Notes: a model not told the origin generated them from the letters alone. Positions 5,284 through 14,800 are shown, numbered from the stretch's first letter. The stretch: DNA of 27,088 nucleotides from JBOGUF01 sp050696075 (GCA_050696075.1 JBOGUF010000171.1:1-27088), one strand, 5' to 3'. A program made the numbers and translations.

Positions 5284-8205
5284 CGGCGACGGCGCGAGGC
5301 GGCGGGCAACGGCCCAAGCGGCGAGCGAGGCACGGGAGGAGAAGTCGAGCTTGGCGAAGCAATGGCTGACGTGCATCTCGACCGTTTTCTCGGCGATGAA
5401 GAGCTGGGCGGCGATCTCCTTGTTGCTCAGACCCTGACCGACGAGGGCGGCGACCTCCCGTTCGCGTGGCGTGAGGCCGTCGGGCGATCCCGCCGCCCGA
5501 GGGGGCAGCCACGGCCGGATCTCGGGGGCGTTCAGGAACGCGGCGCCGACGGGGCCGTCCGGCAACTCGGCGCGCAACGTGGCGACTTCGGCGCGGGCCG
5601 TCTCGGCCTCCTGCCGGGCGAGCGCGCTGTCGCGACCTTGCCAGAGGCGTGAACGCGCCGCGGCGACCCGCCAGAGAACTGAGCGAGGGCCATGGGCTGT
5701 TGCCAGCCGGCGGGCTTCCTTGAGGAGATCGTCGGCTTCGGGCACGCGACCGAGGGCGATCAACGACTCGGCACGCGGGAGGAGAGCGGCGGCAGGCCGG
5801 AACGTGGAATCGTCGAGCAGGCGATCGGTGATCGACAGCGCCTCGTCCGGGCGTCCCCGCGCAAGTGCGATCTCGGCCAGGGTCGCCAGGGCGCGGCGTT
5901 GACCAATCGACGTCGGCCGTCCCGGCGGGGCCAGCGCGCGGGCGGCCGGCTCCGCGCCCGCTATGTCGCCGAGGCGGGCGCGACAGCGCGCGATCCAGGC
6001 ATCAAGCCGCTCGACCCATTGGGCGGCGCCGATCTCGCGGGCCAGATCGGCCGCCTGATCGAACTGGGCCAGCGCCCCCGCGTCGTCGAGGGCGTCGGCG
6101 TGGATGATGCCGATCGTCAGGCGGGCGATCACCTGCCATTGTCGATGCTCGATCTCCTCCGCGATCGCGAGGGCGGCGTCGGCTTCCCCCAACGCCGCGC
6201 GATACCGCGCCTCGCCCAGGAAGGCACAGGCCAGCGCCACGCGGGCATAGGACTCGCCGGGGCGCCAGGCAAGCTCCTGGCAGAGCCGCAGCCCACGCGC
6301 GGCGTCGGCGCGGAACGCGGCCGGATCGGCGTCGGCCGGGCAGTGTCCGTCGACCACGGCGAGGTAGAGACCGCGGCTGGTGAGGGCGGAGGCGAGGCGC
6401 TCCACGTCCCCGAGCGATTCGAAGACAACCGCCGCGCGCGAGAAGGCGTCACGCGCCGTCGGCACCTCGCCGCTGAGGTAGCGAGCCATCCCAATCAGAT
6501 CGAGCGCGTCGGCGGTGCCCGACCGGTCGCCAAGCGCCTCGAAGCGAGTCAGCGCCTCTTCGTGCAGCGCCCGTCCTTCGGCGAAGCGCATCTGGTTGAC
6601 GATGACATTGCCGAGGCGGTTGAGCGCCCGCGCTTCGCGCCGAGGCTCGGCGATGGCCCTGGCAAGTCCCAGCGCCGCGGTCGCGTGCCGTTCCGCTTCG
6701 CGGTAGTCGCGGCTCGCGTAGAGGCCGGCGAGGTCGAAACGAACGGCCTGTTCGACGGTGCGATCTTCCCGTTCACGCGCCAGATGCAGCGCTTCGGTCA
6801 GATGTGCCAACGCCGGCTCGAAGGCGCCGAGGATGCCGAGCGCGTGGCCACAGCGCCGGTGCAGTTCGGCCGCCGCGGGATCATCGATTGCGAGGGCGGC
6901 GTCGAGTGCCCGGCGGTCGTGGCCGAGCGCCTCCATCGTGGCGTTGCCTCGCCGCGCGGCATCGCCGGCCTCCTGAGCATAGGCCAGCGCCGGCTCCCAG
7001 AGTTCGGCGGCGTGAAAGTGATACCCCAGATCGCCCGCCGGTGGGGCGTGGTCGGTCCGACGTTCGATCTCCCGCGCGACCGCGGCATGCAGCGTCCGGC
7101 GCTGGGCCGAACGAAGGTGGTCGTGGATCGCGTCGCGGGTCAGAGCGTGACGGAAGAGGAGCGCGGGGCGACTGCCGGCGTGCGTCCGCCGCAACCAGTG
7201 GCCCTCGATCAGCCGATCGACCGCGTCGGTAAGGTCGTCCTGGTCAAGCTCGGACGCGGCCCGGAGGATGTCGACGTCGACGCGCTGCCCGGCGACGGCG
7301 GCAAGCTCCGCGACCGACCGTGTGCGTTCGTCGAGCGTGGCCAGGCGTCGCCGGACCGCCTCGCCGACCGTACGCGGCACCGCGGGCTCGGACGCGAGCC
7401 AGGCCGCCGGCGTTGCGCTGGGAATCGACGCGACCAACTCCTCGACGAAGAACGGATTGCCCCCCGTGCGTTGATAGATGGCGGCCGTCAGTCCCGGCGA
7501 GGGTGGTGCGGGCAGCATCGCCTCGAGCATGCGCGCGACATCCGGTTCGGCGAGCGGTTCGAGCGTCAGTTCGTCGAGGAGGCGGGCGCGACGCAGCGAT
7601 GCGAGACAACGCCCGAGACCGCTGTCCGGTTCGTCGCCGCGGGCGGTGAGAAGGATGAGGATGGGCGCCGCGGACAGCCGCCGCGGGAGGAGCTCGATGA
7701 GCTCCAGGCTCGTCTGATCGGCCCAATGCAGATCTTCCAGGACGAGGAGGAGGGGCTGATCGGTCGCCAGGCGCAGCAGCAGCGCCACGATCGTCTCGAA
7801 GCGCTGCCGTTTCGCGTGCTCCGGCGAGGCGGTGGCGTCCGGGGCGGCGCCGGACCGGGTGGCGCGTGTTTCGGGGAGCAGGTCTGCCAGGGAGGCGCCG
7901 AGTCCCGTGATCAGAAGGGGCGCGTCGGCGGGTGATTGGGCCAGCAGTTGGCGCATGGCGTCGACGAAGGGCGCGAAGGGAAAGTCGAGGTCGCGTTCGG
8001 TGCAGCCGCCCGCGACGACGCGGCATCCCGCCGCCTGGTGCGAAACCTCCGCGGCCAGCCGGCTCTTGCCGGAGCCGGCTTCCCCCAGGATGGCGACGAG
8101 CCGGCGGCGGCCCTGTCGCGCCTCAGCAAGGAGCCCAGCCAGGTAGGCCAGCTCGGCGTCGCGCCCGACCGTGATCCGACAGACCCGTGGCGACGTGATC
8201 GGCAC
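5281..8205 (-). CDS. Large LuxR-type regulator with ATPase and TPR domains (LAL family)
   Basis: The 974-residue protein is a LAL-type signal-integrating activator. An N-terminal ATPase has Walker A GEAGSGKS at about 41-48 and Walker B LLLVLEDLHWAD at about 152-163. A long alpha-helical middle holds TPR-like repeats (for example ALTRFEALGDRSGTADALDLIG is one such helix pair). The C-terminal ~64 residues are a LuxR/GerE helix-turn-helix (LTPREREVAALVGQGLSN, then IAEKTVEMHVSHCFAKL). Such proteins use ATP and a ligand or partner sensed by the TPRs to activate promoters. The GTG at 8205 was chosen because GAGGAGG lies just upstream; an in-frame ATG at 8235 adds ten residues but has no ribosome site. 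The target is unknown; the downstream methyltransferase is a candidate. Confidence 0.9.
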   Translation of the reverse strand: MPITSPRVCRITVGRDAELAYLAGLLAEARQGRRRLVAILGEAGSGKSRLAAEVSHQAAGCRVVAGGCTERDLDFPFAPFVDAMRQLLAQSPADAPLLITGLGASLADLLPETRATRSGAAPDATASPEHAKRQRFETIVALLLRLATDQPLLLVLEDLHWADQTSLELIELLPRRLSAAPILILLTARGDEPDSGLGRCLASLRRARLLDELTLEPLAEPDVARMLEAMLPAPPSPGLTAAIYQRTGGNPFFVEELVASIPSATPAAWLASEPAVPRTVGEAVRRRLATLDERTRSVAELAAVAGQRVDVDILRAASELDQDDLTDAVDRLIEGHWLRRTHAGSRPALLFRHALTRDAIHDHLRSAQRRTLHAAVAREIERRTDHAPPAGDLGYHFHAAELWEPALAYAQEAGDAARRGNATMEALGHDRRALDAALAIDDPAAAELHRRCGHALGILGAFEPALAHLTEALHLAREREDRTVEQAVRFDLAGLYASRDYREAERHATAALGLARAIAEPRREARALNRLGNVIVNQMRFAEGRALHEEALTRFEALGDRSGTADALDLIGMARYLSGEVPTARDAFSRAAVVFESLGDVERLASALTSRGLYLAVVDGHCPADADPAAFRADAARGLRLCQELAWRPGESYARVALACAFLGEARYRAALGEADAALAIAEEIEHRQWQVIARLTIGIIHADALDDAGALAQFDQAADLAREIGAAQWVERLDAWIARCRARLGDIAGAEPAARALAPPGRPTSIGQRRALATLAEIALARGRPDEALSITDRLLDDSTFRPAAALLPRAESLIALGRVPEADDLLKEARRLATAHGPRSVLWRVAAARSRLWQGRDSALARQEAETARAEVATLRAELPDGPVGAAFLNAPEIRPWLPPRAAGSPDGLTPREREVAALVGQGLSNKEIAAQLFIAEKTVEMHVSHCFAKLDFSSRASLAAWAVARRLAPSP

Positions 8206-8269
8206 GCCCCCCTCCTCGACGAGATGTCGAGGCATTCTGGGCGTCGGATTACCTGCCTGTCAACGCGCC

Positions 8270-8354
8270 CGTCATTCCGAGCCGCGGCGAGGACTCGTCC
8301 CATCGTTCTTGGTACGGGCGGATTCCTCGACGAACTCCGAAGCTCGGAATGACG
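8270..8354. repeat. Dispersed inverted-repeat element, copy 1 (85 bp)
   Basis: The ends CGTCATTCCGAGC (8270-8282) and GCTCGGAATGACG (8342-8354) are perfect 13-bp inverted repeats. The right half includes GATTCCTCGACGAACTCCGA, nearly identical to the element at 25813-25924. It encodes nothing evident and lies between two minus-strand genes. Confidence 0.8.
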
Positions 8355-8386
8355 GCATGTGTGGTCAGAATGAGGGAGGATGCGGC

Positions 8387-8791
8387 CTAGTCAGCCGCAA
8401 TCGCTGCCTGGCCGCGGACGTAGTCGGCGACCCGGCGTAGCTCGTCGGCGAATTGCGTCTTGTCGATCTGCATGCCGTTGAGGTAGGCGCTCCAACCGGC
8501 GCTCGACTTGGCGTAGTGGACCGCGTCCTCAAGTTCGGCGTCGGTAGCGCCGTTCAGCTTGGCGACCTCAGTGTGGTAGAGGATGCAGTACTCGCACTTC
8601 GTAGTGGCGGAGATGCCGAGGCCGATCAACTCGCGGTACTTGTTCGGGATCGGTCCCTCGTCGAATTGGACGGTCTTGAAGAGTCTCCACTCGAGTTCGA
8701 GGGAGTTGTCGGGCACCAACCTGAAGAAGCTGGGGACCAGTCCGAACATCTCGGACATCTCGGTGTAGACCTCATCGCGGGTCATGGCCAT
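8387..8791 (-). CDS. Carboxymuconolactone decarboxylase / AhpD-like family protein
   Basis: The 134-residue helical protein carries the AhpD/CMD signature CEYCILYHTEVAKLNG at about residues 66-81, with the redox pair C66-C69 and H73. That pattern fits an alkylhydroperoxidase-type thiol reductase more than the gamma-carboxymuconolactone decarboxylases, which lack the Cys pair. The N-terminus (EMFGLVPSFFRLVPD) and GPIPNKYRELIGLGISA segment are also typical. The ATG at 8791 was chosen because AAAGGAG lies nine bases upstream; an ATG further up precedes that site. It starts next to a heptamer array and has a DinB-like gene upstream on the same strand. A role in oxidative or organic-peroxide defence is plausible, from the family only. 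Confidence 0.88.
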   Translation of the reverse strand: MAMTRDEVYTEMSEMFGLVPSFFRLVPDNSLELEWRLFKTVQFDEGPIPNKYRELIGLGISATTKCEYCILYHTEVAKLNGATDAELEDAVHYAKSSAGWSAYLNGMQIDKTQFADELRRVADYVRGQAAIAAD

Positions 8792-8811
8792 GGTGACGAC
8801 TCCTTTCATTG

Positions 8812-8853
8812 GTACCGAGTACCGAGTACCGAGTAGCGAATTCCGAGTTCTGA
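8812..8853 (+). repeat. Heptamer repeat array GTACCGA (3 perfect, 3 decaying units)
   Basis: Units are GTACCGA at 8812, 8819 and 8826, then GTAGCGA (8833), ATTCCGA (8840) and GTTCTGA (8847), each exactly seven bases. It lies between the minus-strand AhpD-like and DinB-like genes, just upstream of the Shine-Dalgarno of the former. The sequence differs from the AGNCGNN arrays, but the period and decay pattern are the same. Confidence 0.75.
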
Positions 8854-8906
8854 ACGACGCGTGCCGGTTGCAGGGTGCTGGTGGGGGCACCTCCCTTCTT
8901 TGGGAA

Positions 8907-9410
8907 TTAGGTGGGGACCGCGCGATCTGGGATGTACGGGACGCGGTCGCGGAAGAGGGCGATTTGGGCGGTGTGCTCGCGTTTGTGGCCGTAGTACATG
9001 TAGGTGGTGAGGTCGTCGAGGTCGTACTCGGCGCCGTACCAGGGGAGGATGCCGGGCTGTCGCCACATTTCGGCGGGGATGCGGGCGGCAAGCGCCATGG
9101 CGCGCTCGGCAGCGTCGCGGTACTCGGCGAGCGTCATCTCGGCGGTCTGGACGGAGCGCTGATCCACCTGGCGGTCATTGAACTCGGCCGGCGCGGCCAG
9201 GAAGTCGTCGAGGAGGGGCGTCGGACCGCCGTCGACCTGACTGGTCAGGATGTCGACCAGGACCAATTCGTAGGAAGCCACGTGGGCGACGATCTCCTTG
9301 ACCGACCACCGGCCGCAGGCGCCGGGCCTCTCCCAATCCGGCCCGGCGAGGCAGTCGACCGTGCCGAGGACCGTCAGGTGACCATACTTGAGCACGTCGG
9401 GCGCGTTCAT
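8907..9410 (-). CDS. DinB superfamily protein (possible thiol-dependent metalloenzyme)
   Basis: The 167-residue protein has the four-helix DinB pattern. The N-terminal helix ends with WSVKEIVAHVASYELVLVD, giving H43, and a C-terminal helix carries GHKREHTAQIALF with H142 and H146. These three histidines form the usual metal site of DinB and mycothiol-dependent maleylpyruvate isomerase-like proteins. Bacillithiol- or mycothiol-dependent S-transferase activity is known for some relatives; nothing here fixes a substrate. The ATG at 9410 follows an upstream GGAG/GGAGT pair at good spacing. It forms a run of small-enzyme genes on this strand with the AhpD-like gene and the NTF2-like gene, though gaps of about 50-120 bases leave co-transcription open. 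Confidence 0.8.
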   Translation of the reverse strand: MNAPDVLKYGHLTVLGTVDCLAGPDWERPGACGRWSVKEIVAHVASYELVLVDILTSQVDGGPTPLLDDFLAAPAEFNDRQVDQRSVQTAEMTLAEYRDAAERAMALAARIPAEMWRQPGILPWYGAEYDLDDLTTYMYYGHKREHTAQIALFRDRVPYIPDRAVPT

Positions 9411-9457
9411 GGCTTACTCCGTCTCCTGGTCCTGTCATGCCGCGTGCCGGCCAATTG

Positions 9458-9874
9458 CTAGCCCTTCACGTACGAGAGTTTCTCCGCGACTTTGCCGTCG
9501 CGGACGCGAAAGAGGTCGATGCCGCGAATGTGGCCGGATTGACCGGCGGGGTCCACCCAGGTGTAGCGCCAGCGGACCGTGCAGCGGTCGCCGTGGTCGA
9601 CGATCTCTTCCGTATCAAAGCGGGCGGCGGGGGAGGCGGCGAAGAGGGCTTCCCAGACGGCGCGGACTGCCGCCTGGCCTTCGTGCCGCTCGCCGTCGGG
9701 GGGAGGATAGGTGTTCTCGAAGGCGCAGTCGGCGGTCATCAGCGCCATGACGGCGTCGACGTCGTGCCGGTTGAACGCCTCGTTGAACTGTTCGACGACC
9801 GCGTGCGTTGCCGCGGATGTCGCATCGAATAGCATCTGTCTTTCCATCTCCAGATCCGAACCGACAATGGTCAT
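9458..9874 (-). CDS. NTF2-like / SnoaL-like fold protein
   Basis: This 138-residue protein has the compact alpha+beta cone fold pattern: an N-terminal helix (VVEQFNEAFNRHDVDAVMALM), the TADCAFENTYPPPDGE strand-loop, a second helix (GQAAVRAVWEALFA) and paired strands (CTVRWRYTWVDPAG, HIRGIDLFRVRDGKVAEKLSYV). These residues are typical of the SnoaL-like polyketide-cyclase/limonene-epoxide-hydrolase group, whose members bind small hydrophobic ligands or act as enzymes. The catalytic role cannot be assigned from sequence. The ATG at 9874 was chosen because GGAGG lies six bases upstream; the ATG at 9889 has none. The neighbouring DinB-like gene lies 47 bases downstream. Confidence 0.85.
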   Translation of the reverse strand: MTIVGSDLEMERQMLFDATSAATHAVVEQFNEAFNRHDVDAVMALMTADCAFENTYPPPDGERHEGQAAVRAVWEALFAASPAARFDTEEIVDHGDRCTVRWRYTWVDPAGQSGHIRGIDLFRVRDGKVAEKLSYVKG

Positions 9875-9899
9875 AGGGTGCCTCCGCATCGTTGTGGTG

Positions 9900-10187
9900 T
9901 TACCGGCAGCGGTGGTTCAAACAGGCTCCGCTGCAACAGTAGCCGTCGTCGGGACAGAGGTGGCCGGCGTCGAAGCAGCCGCAGCGGCCATGCATGGTGC
10001 AAACGCCGCTGCAACACGCCGCGTCGATGGCGCAGGGCGCGTCGCCCGGCAGGCAGACGGCGGATGACGCGTCGATCTGGGTACCTGGCGCCGCCACCAT
10101 CGCGCCCGCCACGAGGCCGATGAGCCGGCGTCGCGTGCCGCGGGTCGCCAGGGACTTGACCAGATCGTCGAACCGCTCGCCGCGCAT
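9900..10187 (-). CDS. Tiny exported cysteine-rich (knottin-like) protein
   Basis: The 95-residue product starts MRGERFDDLVKSLATRGTRR, followed by a hydrophobic segment (LIGLVAGAMVAAPG) in the manner of twin-arginine-type export signals seen on similar small proteins in Chloroflexota. The mature part has twelve cysteines. Two imperfect units each contain CCSG(V/A)C followed by a further Cys (about residues 58-70 and 83-95). This CC-SG-C pattern is typical of disulfide-knotted small proteins, so the exported form should be a stable, cross-linked miniprotein. Function is unknown; protease inhibition, adhesion or a toxin-like role are all possible. GGGAGAG precedes the ATG at 10187 by six bases. 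Confidence 0.75.
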   Translation of the reverse strand: MRGERFDDLVKSLATRGTRRRLIGLVAGAMVAAPGTQIDASSAVCLPGDAPCAIDAACCSGVCTMHGRCGCFDAGHLCPDDGYCCSGACLNHRCR

Positions 10188-10305
10188 CGTCCGCTCTCCC
10201 GTGTCGTCGTGCCGTGATTCGGTACTGGGTCAATAGTGCGCCCGACAAGCGGTCGTGCCATCGGGTGAATCTCTCATTCCACGCCGGTGGGATGCTCCAG
10301 CGAAT

Positions 10306-10340
10306 GGAGGCGGCATGGGAGGCTTCTCCCATGCCGCTCC
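10306..10340 (-). terminator. Hairpin after the barrel-like exported protein gene
   Basis: A perfect 12-bp stem (10310-10321 with 10326-10337) with a four-base loop lies nine bases beyond the stop of the minus-strand gene ending at 10349. No clear U-tract follows on that strand, so it is a terminator or a 3'-end stabiliser. Confidence 0.55.
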
Positions 10341-10348
10341 CTTCCCTG

Positions 10349-10972
10349 CTAGCGGGGCTCGATCGTGAACCGAAAGGTGTAGTTCCAGGCGCTGACGGCG
10401 ACGTCCGGCGCGAGCTGGATGAGCGTGTCATTCTCGCCGCGCAGGGTCTGGACGACCTCGCCGCGTGCGCCCGCGTACCTGCCAAAGCCGCCGGCAACCG
10501 GCCGCGGCACCTCGTCGACGCCGCCCTCGACGCCATCGATCAAGAGGCCGTCGAGCGCGGTGTCGAGTTGCCGGCTCGCTGCCGACAATCCCTCGCCGAA
10601 CGCGAACAGGACCCCTGTGGCGACGTGGGGCGTTGCGCCGGACGCGACGTCCACGATGAAGGTGCCACGGCAGACCCAGCAGCCGATCGCGCCCGTCTGG
10701 TCCGGACCGGCCAGCCCTTCATCGATGGTGCCGGCGGGATAGATACTGCCGAAGACGACGAAGGTGTCTCCGATCATTGGCGGGTTGACCGGTTCGGTTG
10801 GGTTCAGGCGGTTGATCGTCATCGTGCGGCCGTCGAGGGCGACGTCAAAGGTCACTGGCTCGGCTGCATACGCGGTGGGGGCCGCCGAGAGGAACGCCGT
10901 CGCGCCGGCCAGGGCGCCACCTTTGATCAGTCCACGACGGTTGATTGCCGGTCGGTGACGTGCGATTGGCAT
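10349..10972 (-). CDS. Tat-exported beta-barrel-like protein (allene-oxide-cyclase/dirigent-like?)
   Basis: The 207-residue protein begins MPIARHRPAINRRGLIKGGALAGATAFLSAAP, a twin-arginine signal (RRGLIKG, hydrophobic stretch, then AYAA as likely cleavage site near residue 39). The mature part is mostly beta: TFVVFGSIYPAGT, a GCWVCRGTFIVD strand with a Cys pair, and PVAGGFGRYAGARGEVVQTL. The GGxGRYAGARGEV segment is like the strand-turn seen in plant allene-oxide-cyclase and dirigent barrels and their bacterial relatives, so a similar barrel is the best guess. The ATG at 10972 follows AAGGAGGAGA. Function is unknown. An upstream frame to 11056 lacks a ribosome site. Confidence 0.72.
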   Translation of the reverse strand: MPIARHRPAINRRGLIKGGALAGATAFLSAAPTAYAAEPVTFDVALDGRTMTINRLNPTEPVNPPMIGDTFVVFGSIYPAGTIDEGLAGPDQTGAIGCWVCRGTFIVDVASGATPHVATGVLFAFGEGLSAASRQLDTALDGLLIDGVEGGVDEVPRPVAGGFGRYAGARGEVVQTLRGENDTLIQLAPDVAVSAWNYTFRFTIEPR

Positions 10973-11212
10973 GGTCTCCTCCTTGGTACTCACGCTCGTC
11001 TTCGGGGCGGTCGACCGCTTGGAGGAGAGCGTAGAGGGCCGTACCACACGCGGCATCGGGAATATCTCTCAATTGGGAATGGCTGGGAGCTAGCCGGGCG
11101 TCTTCCAGCGGTAGGAGGTTTGTCCGGTTGGGAGCGAACGGCGCCGCGCCCGGCAGATTGCGCTACCCAAATCGGGTCTGCTTTGCTACCCTGAGAGCGT
11201 GGAGAAACCGCG

Positions 11213-11494
11213 ATGACCGTGCACGTGACGCCGCAGATCGAAGCCAAGATTGCAGAGATGGTCGCCAGTGGGCGCTACTCTGACGCGGATGCAGTGATCG
11301 ACACGGCGATCCGCCTCCTCGAGGAGCGGGAGCGCAAGCTGAACCGACTCCGTGCCGAGCTCGCCATCGGCGAAGCTCAGGAGCGACGTGGCGATCTGCA
11401 CGATCTGACCCCGGAGCGGTTCGAGGAGATCAAGCAGCGGGCGCGCGAGAACGTCCGCAACGGGAAGTCGATCAAAGATGCCGTCAAGCCGTAG
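11213..11494 (+). CDS. ParD-like antitoxin of the second ParDE module
   Basis: The 93-residue protein starts MTVHVTPQIEAKIAEMV, then GRYSDADAVIDTAIRLLEERE, the ribbon-helix-helix and toxin-binding pattern of ParD/CopG antitoxins. The C-terminal half (LTPERFEEIKQRARENV) is longer than in the first module's antitoxin (2604-2882). The protein would bind DNA as a dimer and neutralise the toxin encoded next. GGAG lies eight bases before the ATG. Its gene overlaps the toxin gene by 17 bases. The two ParDE modules in this window share the family but are diverged. Confidence 0.88.
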   Translation: MTVHVTPQIEAKIAEMVASGRYSDADAVIDTAIRLLEERERKLNRLRAELAIGEAQERRGDLHDLTPERFEEIKQRARENVRNGKSIKDAVKP

Positions 11495-11783
11495 GGTGAC
11501 GCTCACTTCCGAAGCGGAAGACGACCTCGCGGCCATATGGCAGTACACCGCCGAGACATGGGACGAGCAGCAAGCGGACACCTATGCTGAGTTCATCCGC
11601 TCCAAGCTGGCCGACTTGGCTCGTTTCCCTAGAATCGGCCGGCCGCGGGACGAATTGTCTCCTGGATTGCGTAGCCACCCCATCGGCCAGCACGTCGCCT
11701 TCTACCGCACCACCAACGACGAACTGATCGTCCGCCGCCTGTTCCACGGCCGGCAGGACATCGACGACGAGCCGGGCTTGTGA
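11478..11783 (+). CDS. ParE-like toxin of the second ParDE module
   Basis: This 101-residue protein has the ParE pattern: VTLTSEAEDDLAAIWQYT, then a helical pair with YAEFIRSKLADLARFP, the turn RIGRPRDEL, and C-terminal strands HPIGQHVAFYRTT and LIVRRLFHGRQD. ParE toxins poison DNA gyrase. The FHGRQD end is a common family feature. The gene overlaps the end of the antitoxin gene, as expected for coupled translation. The start MPSSRR at 11478 is the only reasonable ATG. The next gene is convergent and ends only 30 bases away. Confidence 0.88.
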   Translation: MPSSRRVTLTSEAEDDLAAIWQYTAETWDEQQADTYAEFIRSKLADLARFPRIGRPRDELSPGLRSHPIGQHVAFYRTTNDELIVRRLFHGRQDIDDEPGL

Positions 11784-11813
11784 ATGCCCTGCGGATCACA
11801 AAAATAGTCGCGG

Positions 11814-14800
11814 TCAGGCCAAGCCGTGGCGGTGGGCAAAGGAGACGGCGGCGGCGCGGTTCTCGACGTTGGCCTTGGTGAAGATGTGGGTGAGGTGGTT
11901 GGTGACCGTCTTCTCGCTGATGAAGAGGCGGTCGCCGATCTCGCGGTTGGTGAGCCCCTGGGCGACGAGGCGGAGGACGGCAACCTCGCGCTCGGTGAGG
12001 CCGGCGGGGTAGTCGCGCGGGCCGGGGAGGGCTACCGCGAGGCGGGCGGCGTCGCCGGTCATGTCAAGCGTGGTGAGGCGGAGGATGGCATCGCGGAGTT
12101 CCTGTTCGGTCGAAGCGCGGTCTGCCGGAGCGGCGGCGCGCAGGCGCAATGCGGAGCGCTCGGCGGCGACGAGGGCCAATTCGGGGCGGATGCCTCCTCT
12201 GAGGGCGACGGTGCGGGCGGCGGCGAAATGGCGATCGGCCGCGGCCGCATCGCCGATCGCGGCGGCGAGGACGCCAAGGACACGGTCAACCAGGATCCAA
12301 TGAAACTGGCCGGCATAGGGGAGCAGCTCGTCGTACCAGTGCCGCATCGCCGCCGCGTCGTCGATCCGCGCCGCGTAGAGGCCAAGATCGGACAGGGCGG
12401 GAACACGGGGTAGCGAGGGCGCCGGGAGGGCGGCGACGAGTTCGGCCGTCTCGGAGGCGACCCGCTCCGCGCTCGCCTCGTCGCCGGCCGCGAGGTATGC
12501 GTGCGCCAGCCAACCGAGATACCAAGGGAGGGCGGCCGCACCGCTGACGCGGAAGCCGGCGATCGCTTCTTCGAGCAGGCCGACCGCCTCGTCGTAGCGA
12601 CCGCGCCGGAAGGCCAGGACGCCCGCGACCTGACGGAGAAAGGCGCGAGGCTCCGGGCTATCGACGCGGGCGACATCCGCTTCGGCCTCCGCGAGCAGGC
12701 GCTCGGCATCCGCCCAGTCGCCGCGCGCCAGGGCGATCATCGCCAACCAGGGGAGGGTGTGGCGGAGGGCGAAGGGGTCACCGCTAGCGACGGCGAGCTC
12801 ACGCCGGCGGCGGGCGAATCGCTCCGAGGCGTCGAGATCGCCGGTCCAGTAAGCGTGACTCGAAAGCGCGCCAGCAACGTCGGCCGCGAGGTCGGTGGCG
12901 GCCGCCTGGAGCGCGATGGGCAGCGCCGGGGCGAGCATCTCCCTGCCTTCGGCCAAGTTGCCAGCGCGCAACAGCGTCTTGCCCAGCGCGAGCCGCGCAT
13001 TCGCTTCGCGCGCCGGCAGGGCGCGATCCCGTGTGCTCAGCTCAAGCGCACGCCGCCCGACGCGGATCGCGTCATCGTACCGGCCAAGGCCGGTGCCCAG
13101 GATCGTCCCGATCTCGACGAGCGCCTCAGTTAGGGCGTCGGCCTCCGGCGCGCACCGCTCCAGCGCCGTAACGGCGGCCTCGAGATAGGCGACCGCAAGA
13201 TCGAGCTCCTCACGTCGGGCGTGGGCGGAGCCGAGCCCATGCAGCGCCCGGGCGGCTCCGTGGTCGTCGCCGTCCGCGGCGAAGGCGCGCTCGGCGGCGG
13301 CGTAGGCATCGATCGCCTCCGCGGCGCTCATGGCGAGCGCCGCGTCGCCGAGCTTGAGCAAGAGGTCGCCGCGGGAGCGACCCGCGGCGTGGTCAGTCGC
13401 GGCGGGGACAAGATCGACAGCCAGACGGTAGGCGCGGGCGGCTTCGATGTAGGCGTGGGCACGGATCGCGGCATCGCCGAGCAGTTCCGCGAAGCGCGCG
13501 GCACGCTCCCCCTGGCGGGCATGCTGCCAATGGTGGGTAAGCGCGGCGAGGCGAGCCAAGTCGTCGTCCGCGCCACCGCCGGCTTCGAGCGCGGCGGCGA
13601 GGCGAGCATGCACGCCGCGTCGACGGACCGGGTTGATACCAGCGGCGATGCTTTCCCGGACGCGGTCGTGGAGGAACTCGAAATCGATCGGCAGGCCGGT
13701 ACGGGCCGCGGCTGTCTCATCCGGCATGACCAGGCGGACCAGCGCGGCGCGCACCGCCTCGTCGCAGAGATCCGCGACAGTGTCGGGCGACTGCTCCGTC
13801 GCGGCGGCGATCAGATCGACGGAGATCGCGCGGCCGGCAAGCGCGGCGCACTCGAGCACGGCGCGGCACGAGTCGCCCACGCGCTCCAGCCGGCGCTGGA
13901 TGACGGCGACGACGCCCTGGGGCAAGGGGATCACGTCGGTGGGCAAGGCAGTCGATGCGTCCGCGGGGTCCAACCACCCCTCGTCGACCAGGGCACGGAC
14001 CACTTCTTCGACGTAGAAGGGGTTGCCGTCGCTCAGGCGGTAGATCGTCGTGGCCAGGTCGCGGTATCGCGGTCCGCCGAGGGCATCCAGCAGCTGTTCG
14101 GTCTCGTCGGCGGTCAGCGGCCCAACGCGAATGGTCGTCAGCAGTCGACGGCGGTTCATCTCCTCGATGGTGCGACTCAGGCCGGGGTTGGCGGCGGTCT
14201 CTTCGAGCCGGTAGGTCCCGACGATCGCCAGCGGGATGGTCGGCAGGTGCAGCGCGACGTAGCGCAGGAGTTCGTTGCTCGCTTCGTCCGACCATTGGAG
14301 GTCGTCGAAAGCGATCAGCACCGGCGTCGCGCGGGCGAGATCGGCGAGGGCGCGGGTGACGCGGTCAAACAGGCGAAGCTTGCGCTGCTCCGGCGACGGC
14401 CCGCCCGCGAGTCGTGGAGCGTCGGAATCGACATCGGCTTCGAGCAGCAAGTCTTGCAGGCGGGCATCGGATGACTGGCGACCGGCCCGGTCGTCGAGGT
14501 CGGCCAGGGCGTCGATCCAGGGGAGATAGGGCGGCATGCCGCGCTCGTCGGCGCAGCGGCCGAGCGCGGTCCGGCCATCGGTCACCAAACGCATCACCTC
14601 GTCGAGGAGGCGCGTCTTGCCGATGCCCGCCTCGCCGGCGAGCAGGACGACGCGGGGGCCGCCGGCCATTCCGGCGTCGACCGCGCTCCGCAATCGCGCC
14701 AGCTCGTCCTCCCGGCCGATGAGCGGCAGGCGACCGGCACGCGGCGTCGGCGGCAGGTGGGCCGGTTGGAGGCTGTCACGACCAGGACCGCTCATGGCAG

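Noticed and set aside
5692..7935. A 747-residue open frame on the plus strand
   Set aside because: It is antisense to the LuxR-type regulator, whose motifs and codon pattern are clear; the long frame is a GC-rich shadow with no domain of its own.
13221..14474. A 417-residue open frame on the plus strand opposite the second LuxR-type regulator
   Set aside because: Antisense shadow; no motif, no ribosome site, and the opposite strand has Walker motifs and a LuxR domain.
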